Below, piece after piece: positions 11,839-22,614 of a stretch of 64,000 nucleotides of DNA. The notes beneath the pieces are model-generated. The model ran no database searches. It was given only the letters and a program-made list of their open reading frames with translations, and was not told the origin of the DNA. The position numbers were made by a program, and so were the translations under genes. The DNA comes from Lepraria neglecta (taxonomy: Eukaryota; Ascomycota; Lecanoromycetes; Lecanorales; Stereocaulaceae): assembly GCA_033220425.1 (NCBI GenBank), contig CM065650.1, forward strand, positions 4,402,001-4,466,000, written 5' to 3'. Positions within the stretch are counted from its first letter, which is position 1; each line of letters opens with the position of its first letter.

Positions 11839-14450
11839 AGACTCTCCGTGATTTGCGCGCTAGATGGCTATTAAGGGATGATTTCTCCCGCGTCGGCGCT
11901 CTATTGGAGCCGCTTCTCTTCCTCGTATAAGCGTTGCTCAAGTAGGAGATACTATTGATTGGCCTAGGAAATAATATTTTTTTGGTGGCTTCTTCGATTA
12001 GGCCTTAGCGAACTATGCGATTATACTGGTTAATATCACGAAGAGGACCCCGGTATATAGGACATTTCTTTATATTCTCGGTTGAGAACGTTTCTAGTAG
12101 CGATTTAAGGGCGTTAACGGAAGAGTTTGGGGATAGCTCATAGTAATTAGACATTCCTATATACCTATCTATACTCGAAAGTGCCATTAGATGGCGATAT
12201 AACGGCATATTAACGGGATCTTCGTCAAGGTCGGTATTACTATACGTATTTTGTAGGATATAATCCAGTATAACACCTTTGATATCTTTGGAAGCGTAGA
12301 TCTGACAATATTTAGGGGGAAGACACTTTTTACCGTATACCGATAGATACTAATAGCCGCAGCTGAGCGTTTCTCCATATCTTTCGGAATATAGAAGAAT
12401 ACTGCAGGGGACGGCGCATAGCATCTAACAGCGTCCACGGTGCGGGCACGACCATAAGCAATCTTGAGCGCACGGTGTATAGGGCTCTTGGCAATTTTTG
12501 TAGCATTTAGAGTGTCCGTACTGAATTTCGCAGGGTGCTTTATACAACGGACAAGACTCTTCGCCGTAACACTAACGCATACATCGATAGGAGCAGTTAT
12601 TGTACGGCCGGCCATATTGACTTTGACATATACTATGGTTGCGTTAGACGATTTGTTGGCCAATCCTAACATTACAATTTTCGCATTTCCGCAAACAAGC
12701 GTAGCCGCAAGGGAGAACCTCTCCACAAGTGGCACTATACTGGAAATTCTCCGCTGCTACGTCTACGTAGCACGGGGTCTTGATCGTATGCTCGCACCCC
12801 GGAACGTGTCGTTCGACCTGTTTCTCGCAGCGTACTACCGTGAGATCCCGTGCCTTGTAATATTCTAAGCGTGCGCGTATATGGCCGCATAAGAGGGTAA
12901 CATTGGGCACTTTGACGTGGCATATCTGTTGGCATTCTTCGCCGCGCCGTGGACATGGATAATCGTAGTCGGCTTTGGACCTCGGGCACGGCTCAAGGTA
13001 GATCATAGCATTGTGCAGGGGCTCTAAGTGGCATTTATTAATACAGGAATGCCCGCAAGAAAGTCGCAAACTGCACTTGTTGCAGCCCCCCTCGGGCGCG
13101 AGTCGGAGAAAATCGTCCGGGGTTGATACTTCAATCGCAGTCTCTGGATGCCTGGGGCAGCGTAGTGGCAGAGTCTGTCCGATGTTCTCGTTTGCCTTTA
13201 GGATCGCTAACACTTCCGCCCATATTGGTACGTGGCAGGACGTCTGAGAATTGCCTATGATGTACATTCTATGGCGGGCACGACTATCTGCAGGTCAGCT
13301 GAGCCCGATAAAAACATTGAGCGAACTCGGCTTACCTCAGGAGTATATTAATCCGGTTTAAAGTTTTCAAAAAGCCACGGTTATTCCTAGGGTTGCTGCG
13401 AACTAGTGAAACAACGACCACCTTGGCCTCTTCGTCTTGCAAGGGTTTAGCATTCCGCCCAAAAAGGATGCAGCCTGACAGTGTTACCTGGAAGTTATCG
13501 ACAGTGGCAACCCGCAAAGCCTTCAGTAAGGTCGTTTTTTGGAGGGCTAATGGCTTCGTACGGTCTCTATCATCGACGTCCAACCCTTCTTTCTCCAAAT
13601 CTTCTGCGTCTCGATCGCCTATGACGACCTCGTATGATCTACCCATCCTCCTTCTCATCTTCTGCAGTTATCCTAGGTAGGGCGTGATAACCGCGATGTC
13701 GTCATTCCGGTATTTACCTTGACGTATCAAATAAGAGACTAGAGCTGCGGTCATGTCGACCTCAAAATCATTGGAATGCGAGGTTGATGTTACCCGAGAC
13801 GGATCGGTGCCCGCCTCGGGCTCCTGATGATCGAGCCAGAATAAACGCTTTGCAAACCCCAACACGTCGGGATACTCAGCCACCAATGGATGGTCCTGGA
13901 GGTTCGGATAGAGAGTATCTTTGATAAGCTATGCTATCGATGGGTGTATACGGCGCTGTATCTCGAGAACGCTGCAGGGAATTCGGAGACCCCAACCCCT
14001 TTAGGTTGGACCAATCTCTCGAAGAGAGATACGTCTAGAGAGTATTTCTCGCCGTTAGAGTTATTATATTGCAGCTCGTAATTCTGGGTCTGCGGTCTAA
14101 GTTGCTAATGGTCTCCAATCAATATGGAGTGCTTAATCTGAGGAAGTAATGCGGTGATGGTATGGGCTTCGAGTACCTCGCCAGCTTCTTCGTAAAGCAT
14201 TACCTTTGAGCGGAGACGGCGTAGGATGTCAAGGTTCTTTGCCAGGCCAGTCGTCGTCACTCCGATGACATGCGCTTACTATAAACAACGCAGATTTAGC
14301 TCCTGTCGACATTGATTAAGAGTATCTTTAGCTTTAGTATACGACCTTGTAGCTCTGCATAAGTTCTGGTAACATGATCTGTCAACTGCTGACCCAAGAG
14401 TATTGGACCGAACGCCCGATTGTTTCCGGATGCTGGAATGACGGCATTGC
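11839..14450 (-). pseudogene. ZNFX1/Hrr1-like NFX1-type zinc-finger SF1 helicase, N-terminally truncated and insertion-split
   Basis: Minus-strand fragments appear in family order. Near 14270-14105 are GVTTTGLAKNLDILRRLRSK, the degenerate motif II VMLYEEAGEVLEAH and LIGDH of motif III. At 13886-13668 is the helicase C-terminal lobe with DDIAVITPYLG. At 13658-13332 is motif V (VATVDNFQ) interrupted by a likely 60-nt intron, then VVVVSLVRSNPRNN. At 13267-12644 are NFX1-type cysteine-rich fingers (CNKCSLRLSCGHSCINKCHL and others). A RING-like CPIYRGPLRDI is at 12208-12005, where a family Cys reads Tyr. Several stops and frame changes separate these. The Walker A half is absent beyond about 14450. 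The C-terminal RZ finger lies across the Gypsy insertion at 4183-4485. Relatives act in RNA silencing and RNA defence; this copy cannot be functional. Confidence 0.85.
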
Positions 14451-14647
14451 TCCGTAAGGAATAGCCTTCTTATAGCAGTGATTGAATCATTTCATCAAGT
14501 TTCCAGTGGCAAAGGCTGCACAGGACAGAGAGTCATACCCTCTATTTGTAACATAAAAAGGCCTAAGTCTTGCTGCCCTTCCTCCACTATCATTCCTAGC
14601 ATCTTACTGTCTTTTCACACTGCTCACCCGTCTCTTTATAAGCCATC

Positions 14648-15385
14648 ATGAAGACATCAGTCCCAATCACCACACTTCTGTGTGCAGCACCAGCAGCAGC
14701 CGCAAGCCCAGCAACCCTAGACAAGCGCGCCCTCCCGGAATGCCAAGTAACCACAATATCGACCGGGAATGTAAGTTGTCACTGCCTCCTGATCCCCACA
14801 AACCCCAGACCCCATCCTCTTCCATCAGACGCGCTCCTCACAGCATAACAGTTCGATCTCAAACCCGCCCTCCCCATCGGCGTCGAGCCCGGCAGCGATC
14901 CCTACAATACCGGCGTCCTAAACTACGAAAACTTCCAGCTCGTCAAAGTTAACCTCACGGATTCTGATACTGTCAAATCCACCCTCAAGCCCCCTACGTC
15001 CCCCAATGCCCTCTCCACAATCCCCTTCAACACGAACGTACCAACATTCGTCCGCAGCGACGAATCCGTCAATCGCTTCACACTAGACAAACTCTCCTAT
15101 GCCTGCGCTCAGCTCCAGCTTAGCGTGGTGCCCTTGAGCTGCAAGTTCCAACTCACTGCCAAGAAGGCTGATAGGAGTGTAGTGGACCCGCAGATGTTGA
15201 CGTATTCGCCGCAAGATTTCACCAACGCAGATGGGACGGTGGGGTTCAAAACGACGCAGCTGGATCAGCCAAAGTTCACGGATCTGCATAGTGTGGAGCT
15301 CAAGTTGCTTAGTGGAGGGTTGCTGGCGTCGACGATCAATGTGCTGTTTGATAATGTTGCTGCTACGGCGTGTCTCATTGGGTGA
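14648..15385 (+). CDS. Small secreted protein, unknown function, two exons
   Basis: Exons 14648-14770 and 14852-15385 join in phase to 218 aa; the 81-nt intron begins GTAAGT and ends AACAG. The N-terminus MKTSVPITTLLCAAPAAAAS is a good signal peptide, followed by a dibasic Lys-Arg (LDKR, about residue 27) that could be a Kex2-type cleavage site. The mature part is hydrophilic, with few cysteines, among them one near the start (PECQV), one in LSYACAQL, one in PLSCKF and one near the end (ATACLIG). I recognise no domain. The secreted, cysteine-paired, modest-length form fits a cell-wall or effector-like protein, but no function is shown. It is convergent with the secreted metalloprotease downstream. 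Confidence 0.8.
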
Positions 15386-16348
15386 TTGTACTCAACGCTG
15401 TGGTGGCTCTTAGAGACTGCTTTAGGGTGATCTAGGGTGGAGCTGCGAATACGAGTGTGTCTGCATAGCTTCCTTTATGTTGTTTAATCATATTGAAAAT
15501 GCATTTGCTTGAACATTAGATACAATGCAAGATCTCTCGTGTTTTGGCGTGGTGCGATGCTCGACCTCAGACAGACGTTTCCCGGAGGCTACGGGACAAT
15601 GTCACTACCTTGAGTCGAAGTCATGGATTCGTCCCATTTGTTACCTTCCAGCTGGCGGAGTTCACATCAATTTTTTTTCGGCATTACTATGTCTTCGTGT
15701 AACAACCAAGGCCTACTTGATCTACTTAGACGATTATTCTACATTCTTATATCTTTACGGGACAAATTGTGAGATAGCATTTATCTTAGCTTGTGATATT
15801 AGGTTTTATCTTCGACCACTTTTGAGTTATGAGAGGTGAGAACAATCGTCGCACAATTCTCATGGATCTTGATGCTGGAATTTCCGGAATGCTCGGTGTC
15901 ATGGGCTTAGAGGGAGGCTGCTGTCACTACACCGGTACACATCAGCCTCCTTGATACTTGCGTGATCGATCATGTCGGTTGTTGGCTTCGTGGCTAATCT
16001 ATGTGAACTCCGTAACCTTATGGTAGCGGCGCTTTCTCGTAGACATCCAGAAAATGGCCAAGGAAGGAGACGGCTCCTGTTTTCGAAGCTGGGCCGCATA
16101 CATGAATTATCTCTTGAATAAGCAATCGGGGTCCACGGATTGAAGTAGAACATCTTTCATGTGCACTACATTCTTCCCTACTTTCCTCAACCGCACGGAC
16201 ATAGCTAGCCGTCAGATACTTAATACCTGTTCAAGCTAACCCAACGCCGCTGATAACCCAAGTACTGTTACGCAGATATAATTACATCCAATGCTTCCAA
16301 CCATACGCCATAGTTTCATTCCTCCACTTCCACAACCTCCATCACAAC
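15386..16348. other. Intergenic region between two convergent secreted-protein genes
   Basis: Only short, low-quality frames are present. Nothing can be supported as a gene. Both 3' untranslated regions should lie here. Confidence 0.4.
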
Positions 16349-17860
16349 CTAAGTCTTGCCATCACATGGGAAGCAACAATCCATATCATTTTTTGCCGGC
16401 TGTGTCCCAAAGTGCGCACAGATCGGCCCGTCCCTTGGATCCCACCCCCCAACCGTACAACTCGCCCCCCCATTCGGCGTCTTGCTCTGCCAGCTCAATC
16501 CACCAATAGTAAACTGCACGTAATCATTCTGATGCTCCCCCGTGATTACGAGCGGATTCAACAATTTCGACTTAAAAGAATAGGAATTCCCAACATCGAT
16601 ATGTACGCCTGCTTCGCCGTTGGAGACCTGCGTTTCCCCGATCGGGATCTTCTTGTCGTCCACCATTTTAACGTACGCGAGCAGATTCTTGTCGTCGCCG
16701 AGGCAGGGGATCTCTGTTTCTTCGAGGTGGAAGCAGCAGGTTCCTGCGTTGTAAGGTGGGGGAGCAGGCGCGACTTGTGTCGGTTGGGGTTGGGGTTGGG
16801 GTTGTGGGTCGGAGGTACCGTCGACTTCGTCGCCGCCGTCGTTGGTGCCGACGGTGCCGGGCGGTGGATTAGTGAAGGTGCATTGTTTTCGCAGGAAATA
16901 GGCTTCCTAAGGACGATGTTGGTTAAATTGTAGATAGGTTGAGGGGGAAAGCCGGAACAGGGGCTTACGGCTCCTAGGAAGGCGTAATTCTGCGCGTTAA
17001 CGAGTTTGTCTGCAGCTGATAGCTGGGTGCAATCGTACGCGCCGGCGCCACCGGGCCGTACGTCCTTGATATGTTTGCCGAGAGCATCGTCGCCTATTTT
17101 GGTCCAGTGCCTGTTGAGATGAAAGCATGTCAGCGTGCTCAGATCTGGCTTCTTTCGCCGATGAGCTGCGAGAGCGTTGGTCGTGCACTTACGTTGCCTC
17201 GTGCATTATTGTGAAGGCGACGCTTGCCATCTTCTGAGAGGCATAGCCGTCCAGATCGCTACACTTGAGATCTCTGATATTCGGCAGTTGAAGCCCTTTG
17301 GGACACATGTGGAAAACCCCTCGTTGCCATGCCGACCATGCGTTGCTTGTGCCAGTACACCTGTTGAATTCATCGTCTTGCTGGCATACCCATTGTGTCA
17401 TCAATGGATCGGCTTGGCCGACGCCTTTTGGATCCACTATTTTTTCGAGGACTTTTTTAACGTTGTCGGCATCACCTTCGTCAAACCAGCGCTTGAATGT
17501 ATCACTTTTTCTATCGGCTTCTACCCAGGCAAAATAGACCATGTTTATCATGTCATCATAGCCGTTGTGAATTTTACCCGCGTCGGACTTCTGTTGTCCA
17601 TTGTCGTTAGGGTCCCAATTAAGGTATTGAGGCTCGTTCACTATTGCGGTGCCATAAGGGTAATCTGAGGGTTGGGCCCCTGGTGCTCGTTCTACGATAG
17701 CTGAATTGGAGCGAGCGGTGAGTGACGGAGCACTGACGAACGTTAGAGGTGGTTCGAAGAGCCCTGAAAAGTAGACTCACTCGGCAATTGGATTGGCGTT
17801 TGTGAGCGAGGCCGAGGCCAAGAGCTGGCACAAAAAGATAGTCCACTTGGAATGATACAT
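16349..17860 (-). CDS. Secreted zinc metalloprotease, M35-like (HExxH), four exons
   Basis: Minus-strand exons 17860-17781, 17732-17193, 17110-16969 and 16906-16349 join in frame to 439 aa. A signal peptide (MYHSKWTIFLCQLLASASLT) starts the protein. The zincin motif HEATH falls at residues 204-208, split by the second intron, and is followed by WTKIGD, a later YDCTQL segment and NAQNYAFLGA, as in deuterolysin/lysine-specific (M35-type) peptidases, where a downstream Asp is the third zinc ligand. After the catalytic region come a Pro-Gln linker (about residue 290) and a C-terminal cysteine-containing domain (GTCCFHLEE, DMDCCFPCDG). The protein is likely extracellular. The C-terminal domain is not recognised. 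M35 is my best placement; another zincin family is possible. Confidence 0.82.
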
Positions 17861-19365
17861 GGCAGAAAAGTCGAGACTGTGATGATAAAGAAACTGGGAT
17901 CCTTAAAGGGCTGAGGTGGTAGAGCACTTTGCTGTTTTGATCAAGACTTCCTGTCCACGAGAGCAAGGACGGTCTTTTATAGACATCTTCGGAGAGTAGG
18001 ACTGACCACGCCGTGAAGGTGAGACCTGGCAACTATTACGAAACACGCTCAAGAGAAGTGATAAGTTGGGCTTATTACCTGACATAGACATGTTGGACGT
18101 ATGTGACCTACCTTGTTGTTACAAGACCCCGACCATAGCAATGCCTGGGCAGGGGCACATGATACACAGTGGCGTATATTGTTGATGATTGCAATGTGAA
18201 AGTTGCATGCCTTGGAGAGGTACGACATAGAAGAGGCGCGGTGTGTGCAGCTGAACGCCTTGCAGGAGGACCAGAATCTGATGTCATCTCTTGCGAGGAC
18301 GTAATGGTTGAGGACCCTTGCATTAATTGGAACAGTCATGCGCCACTCCACCAACAAGTCCGTTAACGGACCTACTCTCTCGATACATGAATAAATTCAC
18401 GATGGTGGACAGGGGCTCACAGTGACGACAGCTATGTTTAGCCCCTAGCAAGCGTCTGAACGTGACCTCAAATAATGTCTCCGGACTCGCTTCCTTTCCA
18501 TTGAAGATTGATTTCATCGATCGATCATCGTACTTTAATTTCAGTCATTGTTTCAGTGTCTCTATCATTGTTCATGAAAGGAATACCGCGGCTGGCAGAC
18601 CAGGACATAGAAGCAGAATTACATCGAGGCATCATCGCATGAAAGGGAACATCAGTTAAGGCGAGCGGCACACTTCTATTGTTAGAATAATTGGACGCGA
18701 GTGGTGGACAGAAACCTCGATCCGGACCATTGGCATGCGGTGACGCATCGTGTCGGGCGCAGTAGCCATCACGTCGCTGAAGTGTTTGGTCCTTGTATAC
18801 GAACAGCATCATCTCCAAGCCATTATAGCAGCTTAACGTTTCATCCTCAGGGAGATCGGTATGGATCTCTCCAATCAGATGCATAAGGTACAGAGGTTCT
18901 ATATTAAAAATTGCCGGTCGTGCCTCATTTATGCTTTTCTAAATTAAAAGGGTTGCCGGTAGGGTTGTGGCTCGGGGCTAAAACAAGATAATCTAACCTA
19001 ATTTTTACATGGTGCGAGTCACAGCATTCCGCATGAGGCACTTGAATGCTTTCAGGCTGCCGTGAACGCATCATGAGCCGATTTTTGCGAACGTGATCAG
19101 TGAGGCGGGTAGGTCCTGAAACAGTACGGGCAGTCGTTAGTCTTACATCATTGACTGATGCCAAGTCCCTCTCTCGATGATCGAGAATCGACATTGGCAA
19201 CGGCTGCCTTTTGTCAAGTAGGTTTTCGAGCCCGTTTTGCCTCTTCCGTGGCTCTGTTGAGTGTCGTAAAACCGGTCTTGGGAGCCAGGAACACCATTCT
19301 CAGCAACGAAAACAACGCCAGAAGAAGAAATACTGACCCCGATATCTACTCCAGAGACAAGCGAG
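17861..19365. other. 1.5-kb intergenic region
   Basis: This contains the divergent promoters of the metalloprotease (minus) and the 351-aa hypothetical gene (plus). Short frames on both strands lack splice continuity, composition bias or recognisable motifs, and none is called. Confidence 0.4.
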
Positions 19366-20421
19366 ATGGCGCTTGAGACCGGACTCCGAGTCGAGGTTCA
19401 AATGAGAGCAACGAGGGTTTGTTACTTATCTGGCAACCCTCGGTTCGATTTCGTAGTCCTGCTCACTCTCCGTAACGGCAAGGAGCCTGTCCTATTTCTC
19501 AAGAATGGTTTGCAGGATATCAAGCAATTCCAGTCCATCAATTCGGACCAGATCGTGCAATGCATCGACAATGACACCGGTGAGCAGCTGCAAATCTTGC
19601 GTCAGGGCCCGAAGCCTTCATATTTAAGACTTGAGCCCAACCGAGGTGGATACGTGACCTTCACAACTTGCGACTCCCCCAAGCCATATGAACTTGCATT
19701 CGACACCTCGTCGCTCCTTCCAGACCACCATTATAGACTCCGCTTCAATCAGACAGACTCCATCACGCACTGGCCGTCAGCAAGTGAAGAGTCATTGGAC
19801 GCCCTATCCCCCGGCCCCGAATGGTCCGCAGTAGATATCCCTACGCCATCACCAACCAAAATCACCTGGACACTGGTTGGCGATAACGATGTTACCTTCA
19901 CGACCCTTACCTCCCCCTCAGCACCCCCCAAAATTACCGCCACGCTCTCAGCCCCCTCAACCTTTTCGCTCTCAAACAACCCTCCCTTTACATTCACCCT
20001 CACCTTCTCCACCGACCCTCAAGCTGCAATAACAGTCCTAGCAGAACGTCCCCGCGTCGCTCGCAATGACTCCGACATAGAGATCCTAGACGCCGAAACA
20101 GGAGCGCGTATCGGACCTGAGCAGATCGAGGATAATTTAGATGGACCGTGGCAGGAGGAGGAGTTCTTGAGGATCGACGAGACCTACACAGAGACGAGAA
20201 CGTTGGATGCGAAGCGCCTGACGGAGTTTGGGGGCCAGGGGATGCGGGTGGGGCAGGAGTATGTATTGCGGCATTTGGGAGAGATGTGGGAATGGTGGAG
20301 TGAGGATACGATTGATGAGGTTATGAAATATGCGGGGGAGAGGGGGGGGATGGGATTGGGGAGGACGGAGGGGATCAAATTTAAGAGTGGAGGGGAGATG
20401 AGGTTCAAGGTGGTCGAGTAG
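19366..20421 (+). CDS. Hypothetical protein, 351 aa, single exon
   Basis: This is an uninterrupted frame with an ATG in a good context (GAGATGGCG). I do not recognise the family. The first 130 residues look like a beta-rich domain (VCYLSGNPRFDFVVLLTLRN, then GGYVTFTTC and LLPDHHYRLRF). A Pro/Ser/Thr-rich middle contains a second beta-like stretch (residues about 160-230, FTFTLTFSTDPQAAITVLAE). The C-terminal third is charged and Gly-rich. There is no signal peptide or membrane segment, so it is probably cytosolic or nuclear. Codon usage is steady across the frame, which supports it as a real gene. Confidence 0.75.
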   Translation: MALETGLRVEVQMRATRVCYLSGNPRFDFVVLLTLRNGKEPVLFLKNGLQDIKQFQSINSDQIVQCIDNDTGEQLQILRQGPKPSYLRLEPNRGGYVTFTTCDSPKPYELAFDTSSLLPDHHYRLRFNQTDSITHWPSASEESLDALSPGPEWSAVDIPTPSPTKITWTLVGDNDVTFTTLTSPSAPPKITATLSAPSTFSLSNNPPFTFTLTFSTDPQAAITVLAERPRVARNDSDIEILDAETGARIGPEQIEDNLDGPWQEEEFLRIDETYTETRTLDAKRLTEFGGQGMRVGQEYVLRHLGEMWEWWSEDTIDEVMKYAGERGGMGLGRTEGIKFKSGGEMRFKVVE

Positions 20422-21290
20422 CGGGAGGTTTTCGAATGCGATGCTTACATTCAATATTCACAAGCACATGGTGGGTTGAGAATAAGCATCAGGTAGTAGC
20501 AGGATATCAGGATTTATTTTTGATATCGGTTGAAGCATCTGCTGGTTACGATTCTTCTATTCGCCAGTGAACAAAAGGTGTCGCGAAAAAAACAATTGGA
20601 ATGTCGAGAGTTGAGTATGACGGTCACCAACCAAAGCAATGAGCTTTTCTTTTCTTTGGTGAGCGTGGAAACAGCGCCAAATCGATGACCTCGTGGACTT
20701 GCTTGGGTGCTATTTTTTAAGGCCTTAGGTTTTCCGTGCTTGCAGGGCTGTTTCCTAGAGACACCAAGGTTCAGTCCTGCACTTTCGGGTGGCGTTAGCA
20801 CAAGCTGAGTGCAAGTTGCGCGAGGTGTTGCGTTGTTGCTCGAACCAGCTAGTGGAATAAGTATATGGCGACTTGTACACGGTGGATGGAGACACGGTCT
20901 TCTCAACAGGAGGCTGAAAGAAATTCGTGTCTTTGCACCCAAGCCAAGCGAGTGCAATGCAAGGCTCGTCGCTTTTCAGTAAAATGTAAGTCAGCCTCGC
21001 ACTTACCCAAGACTTCGATACATCTTTAGAGTTCAAGCCCAGCTCAATAGATACTAATTACCGGCGCCAGGTTCTGATGGATACCGACAAGCTATAAGGA
21101 TCTTGCGAGATATATGTCAGGCATCCTTATTGCTCGGGTTCACCCTTCTGCAACACAGCCCCTGTTGAAAGGCTCAGTGAATGCGGGGGGCGAATTGGCG
21201 AAGTCTAGGCAGCAGAGAAGCAGCGAGGGCAGCTCAAACCGAGACCAAGGAAGCCATTTCAGGCTCCCACTTACTACGCCATTGCACTGC
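20422..21290. other. Intergenic region
   Basis: No gene is supported between the hypothetical gene and the repeat upstream of the broken SesB-type gene. Confidence 0.4.
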
Positions 21291-21294
21291 CCCA

Positions 21295-21385
21295 TAGTGC
21301 TCCCTTGCTGCTCCCTTAGTGCTCGCTCCTGCTCCCTCCGTGCTCCTTTTGAAGCGGCCCCTGCTCCCTTTCCCGAACGAAAACA
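21295..21385 (+). repeat. GTGCTCCCT minisatellite with conserved flank, second copy
   Basis: Imperfect tandem (A/G)(T/C)GCTCCCT units are followed by GTGCTCCTTTTGAAGCGGCC and TGCTCCCTTTCCCGAAC. The same arrangement lies inverted at 3655-3800. It is about 100 bp upstream of the pseudogene start. Confidence 0.8.
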
Positions 21386-21483
21386 GCGATAAAAATATAC
21401 CTACGGAAGCCAGGAAAACCAGGAGCTCGAAGGTCTCAGCGATTTAATGCAATCTTGAAACATCTATCTCGAGTCCTTTCCGG

Positions 21484-22230
21484 ATGTGGCGATCCATCAA
21501 AAGAGCCGTTCGCAACAGAAGTGCCTCAGGGAAGCGCGAAGCAAGTCAAGATGAAGCGATCGAACCCAAAAGGAGCGAGCGGCCTGGCCTTTATCCCCTT
21601 AGCACTGGAGAGTTGGGGGAGGATGACACCGACGCAGAACCTTTTGAAGTCGATATTGTTGCGATACACGACCTCAAGGGAGATGCATATAACACGTGGA
21701 CCCTTAGCAAGAGTCAAAAACTCTGGCTTCGAGATATGCTACCACAAGACATTCCAGGAGCACACATACTCACTTACAGATCTTTCGCAATTGGTTTTCA
21801 GCAAATCAAAAGCCTTAATATCCGATTACGCCCTGAAATTACTTGCATATTTTAACAGTGTTTGGCTGGCAAAAAAACACGGCCTATCATCTTCATCGCG
21901 CATAGTCTTGGGGGCATTGTCTTGAAACAAGCACTGCTATCAGCGCAGATAGACCCTGCCTACTCAAGGATATCAGAAAGCACTACTGGTATCCTCATCT
22001 CTGCCACACCCCACAAAAGAGCCAGAGGCACTCCACGTATGGGTATCCCCTTAGGAGACTTGTTCGATCTGGGTCTCAGAGCGTCAGGCGCCCGACTTCT
22101 CACTGGAAAGACGACCAGAAAATATCAACCTTCAAATTTAGTGCAAGTTTTGCGCGATATCTCCACATCGTTCAGGCATCTTTTAGGTCGTATTACTGTA
22201 GTCACATTCTACGAAACAGGAGAGACGTGA
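21484..22230 (+). pseudogene. Broken SesB-type alpha/beta-hydrolase paralogue of the 25.7-kb NLR
   Basis: Starting at ATGTGGCGATCCATCAAAAG, this aligns with the first exon of the NLR at 25697: the MWRSIK start, VDIVAIHDLKGDAYNTWT, the nucleophile motif FIAHSLGGIVLKQ, then ESTTGIL and RARGTPRMGIPLGDL. A frame change near 21850 and altered residues (HDLKG for HGLNG; SATPHK for FGTPHR) show that it is decayed. No NACHT or ankyrin part follows within 380 bp, so it is also truncated relative to its paralogue. It is best read as a tandem duplicate left behind by birth-and-death evolution of NLR genes. Confidence 0.85.
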
Positions 22231-22614
22231 CCATTGGCCAGGCTAGTAAGAAACCTCTTGTCAATGATATCGAAAATACCAAGACTTTATCAACTAGGGG
22301 TTCTTCCAGAGTCTACCTACTTCAAAACACCTGTTTCTCCACCAACGCCCGCAATACGGTAGGAAATAACAGAGAAGATGCCAAACCTTAATTTCCGTTG
22401 CTGCAGAAGCACCAAGCGAAATTTTGGCTACACTGTCGACGCAGGTTTCCGCCTGCAGGCTCCACACCATCCTATCTACTCCAACTCTTCACGTCCCTCT
22501 CTTTCACCTTAGGACTAAGAAGCAGGTCCTTGAGCGCTTTATCATCCTCGTTGTTTTCGTCAAGGGTCTCACCTGTTACTATTAGTTACGAGTGGACTTG
22601 GTCTCATGACGCGT
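22231..22614. other. Intergenic region
   Basis: No gene is supported between the SesB-type pseudogene and the minus-strand Zn2Cys6-like pseudogene. Confidence 0.35.

Noticed and set aside
15525-15839. 104-aa plus-strand frame
   Set aside because: No recognisable motif, poor composition and no splice partner; probably chance.
18525-18884. 119-aa minus-strand frame in the 1.5-kb gap
   Set aside because: No family resemblance and no support from neighbouring exons.
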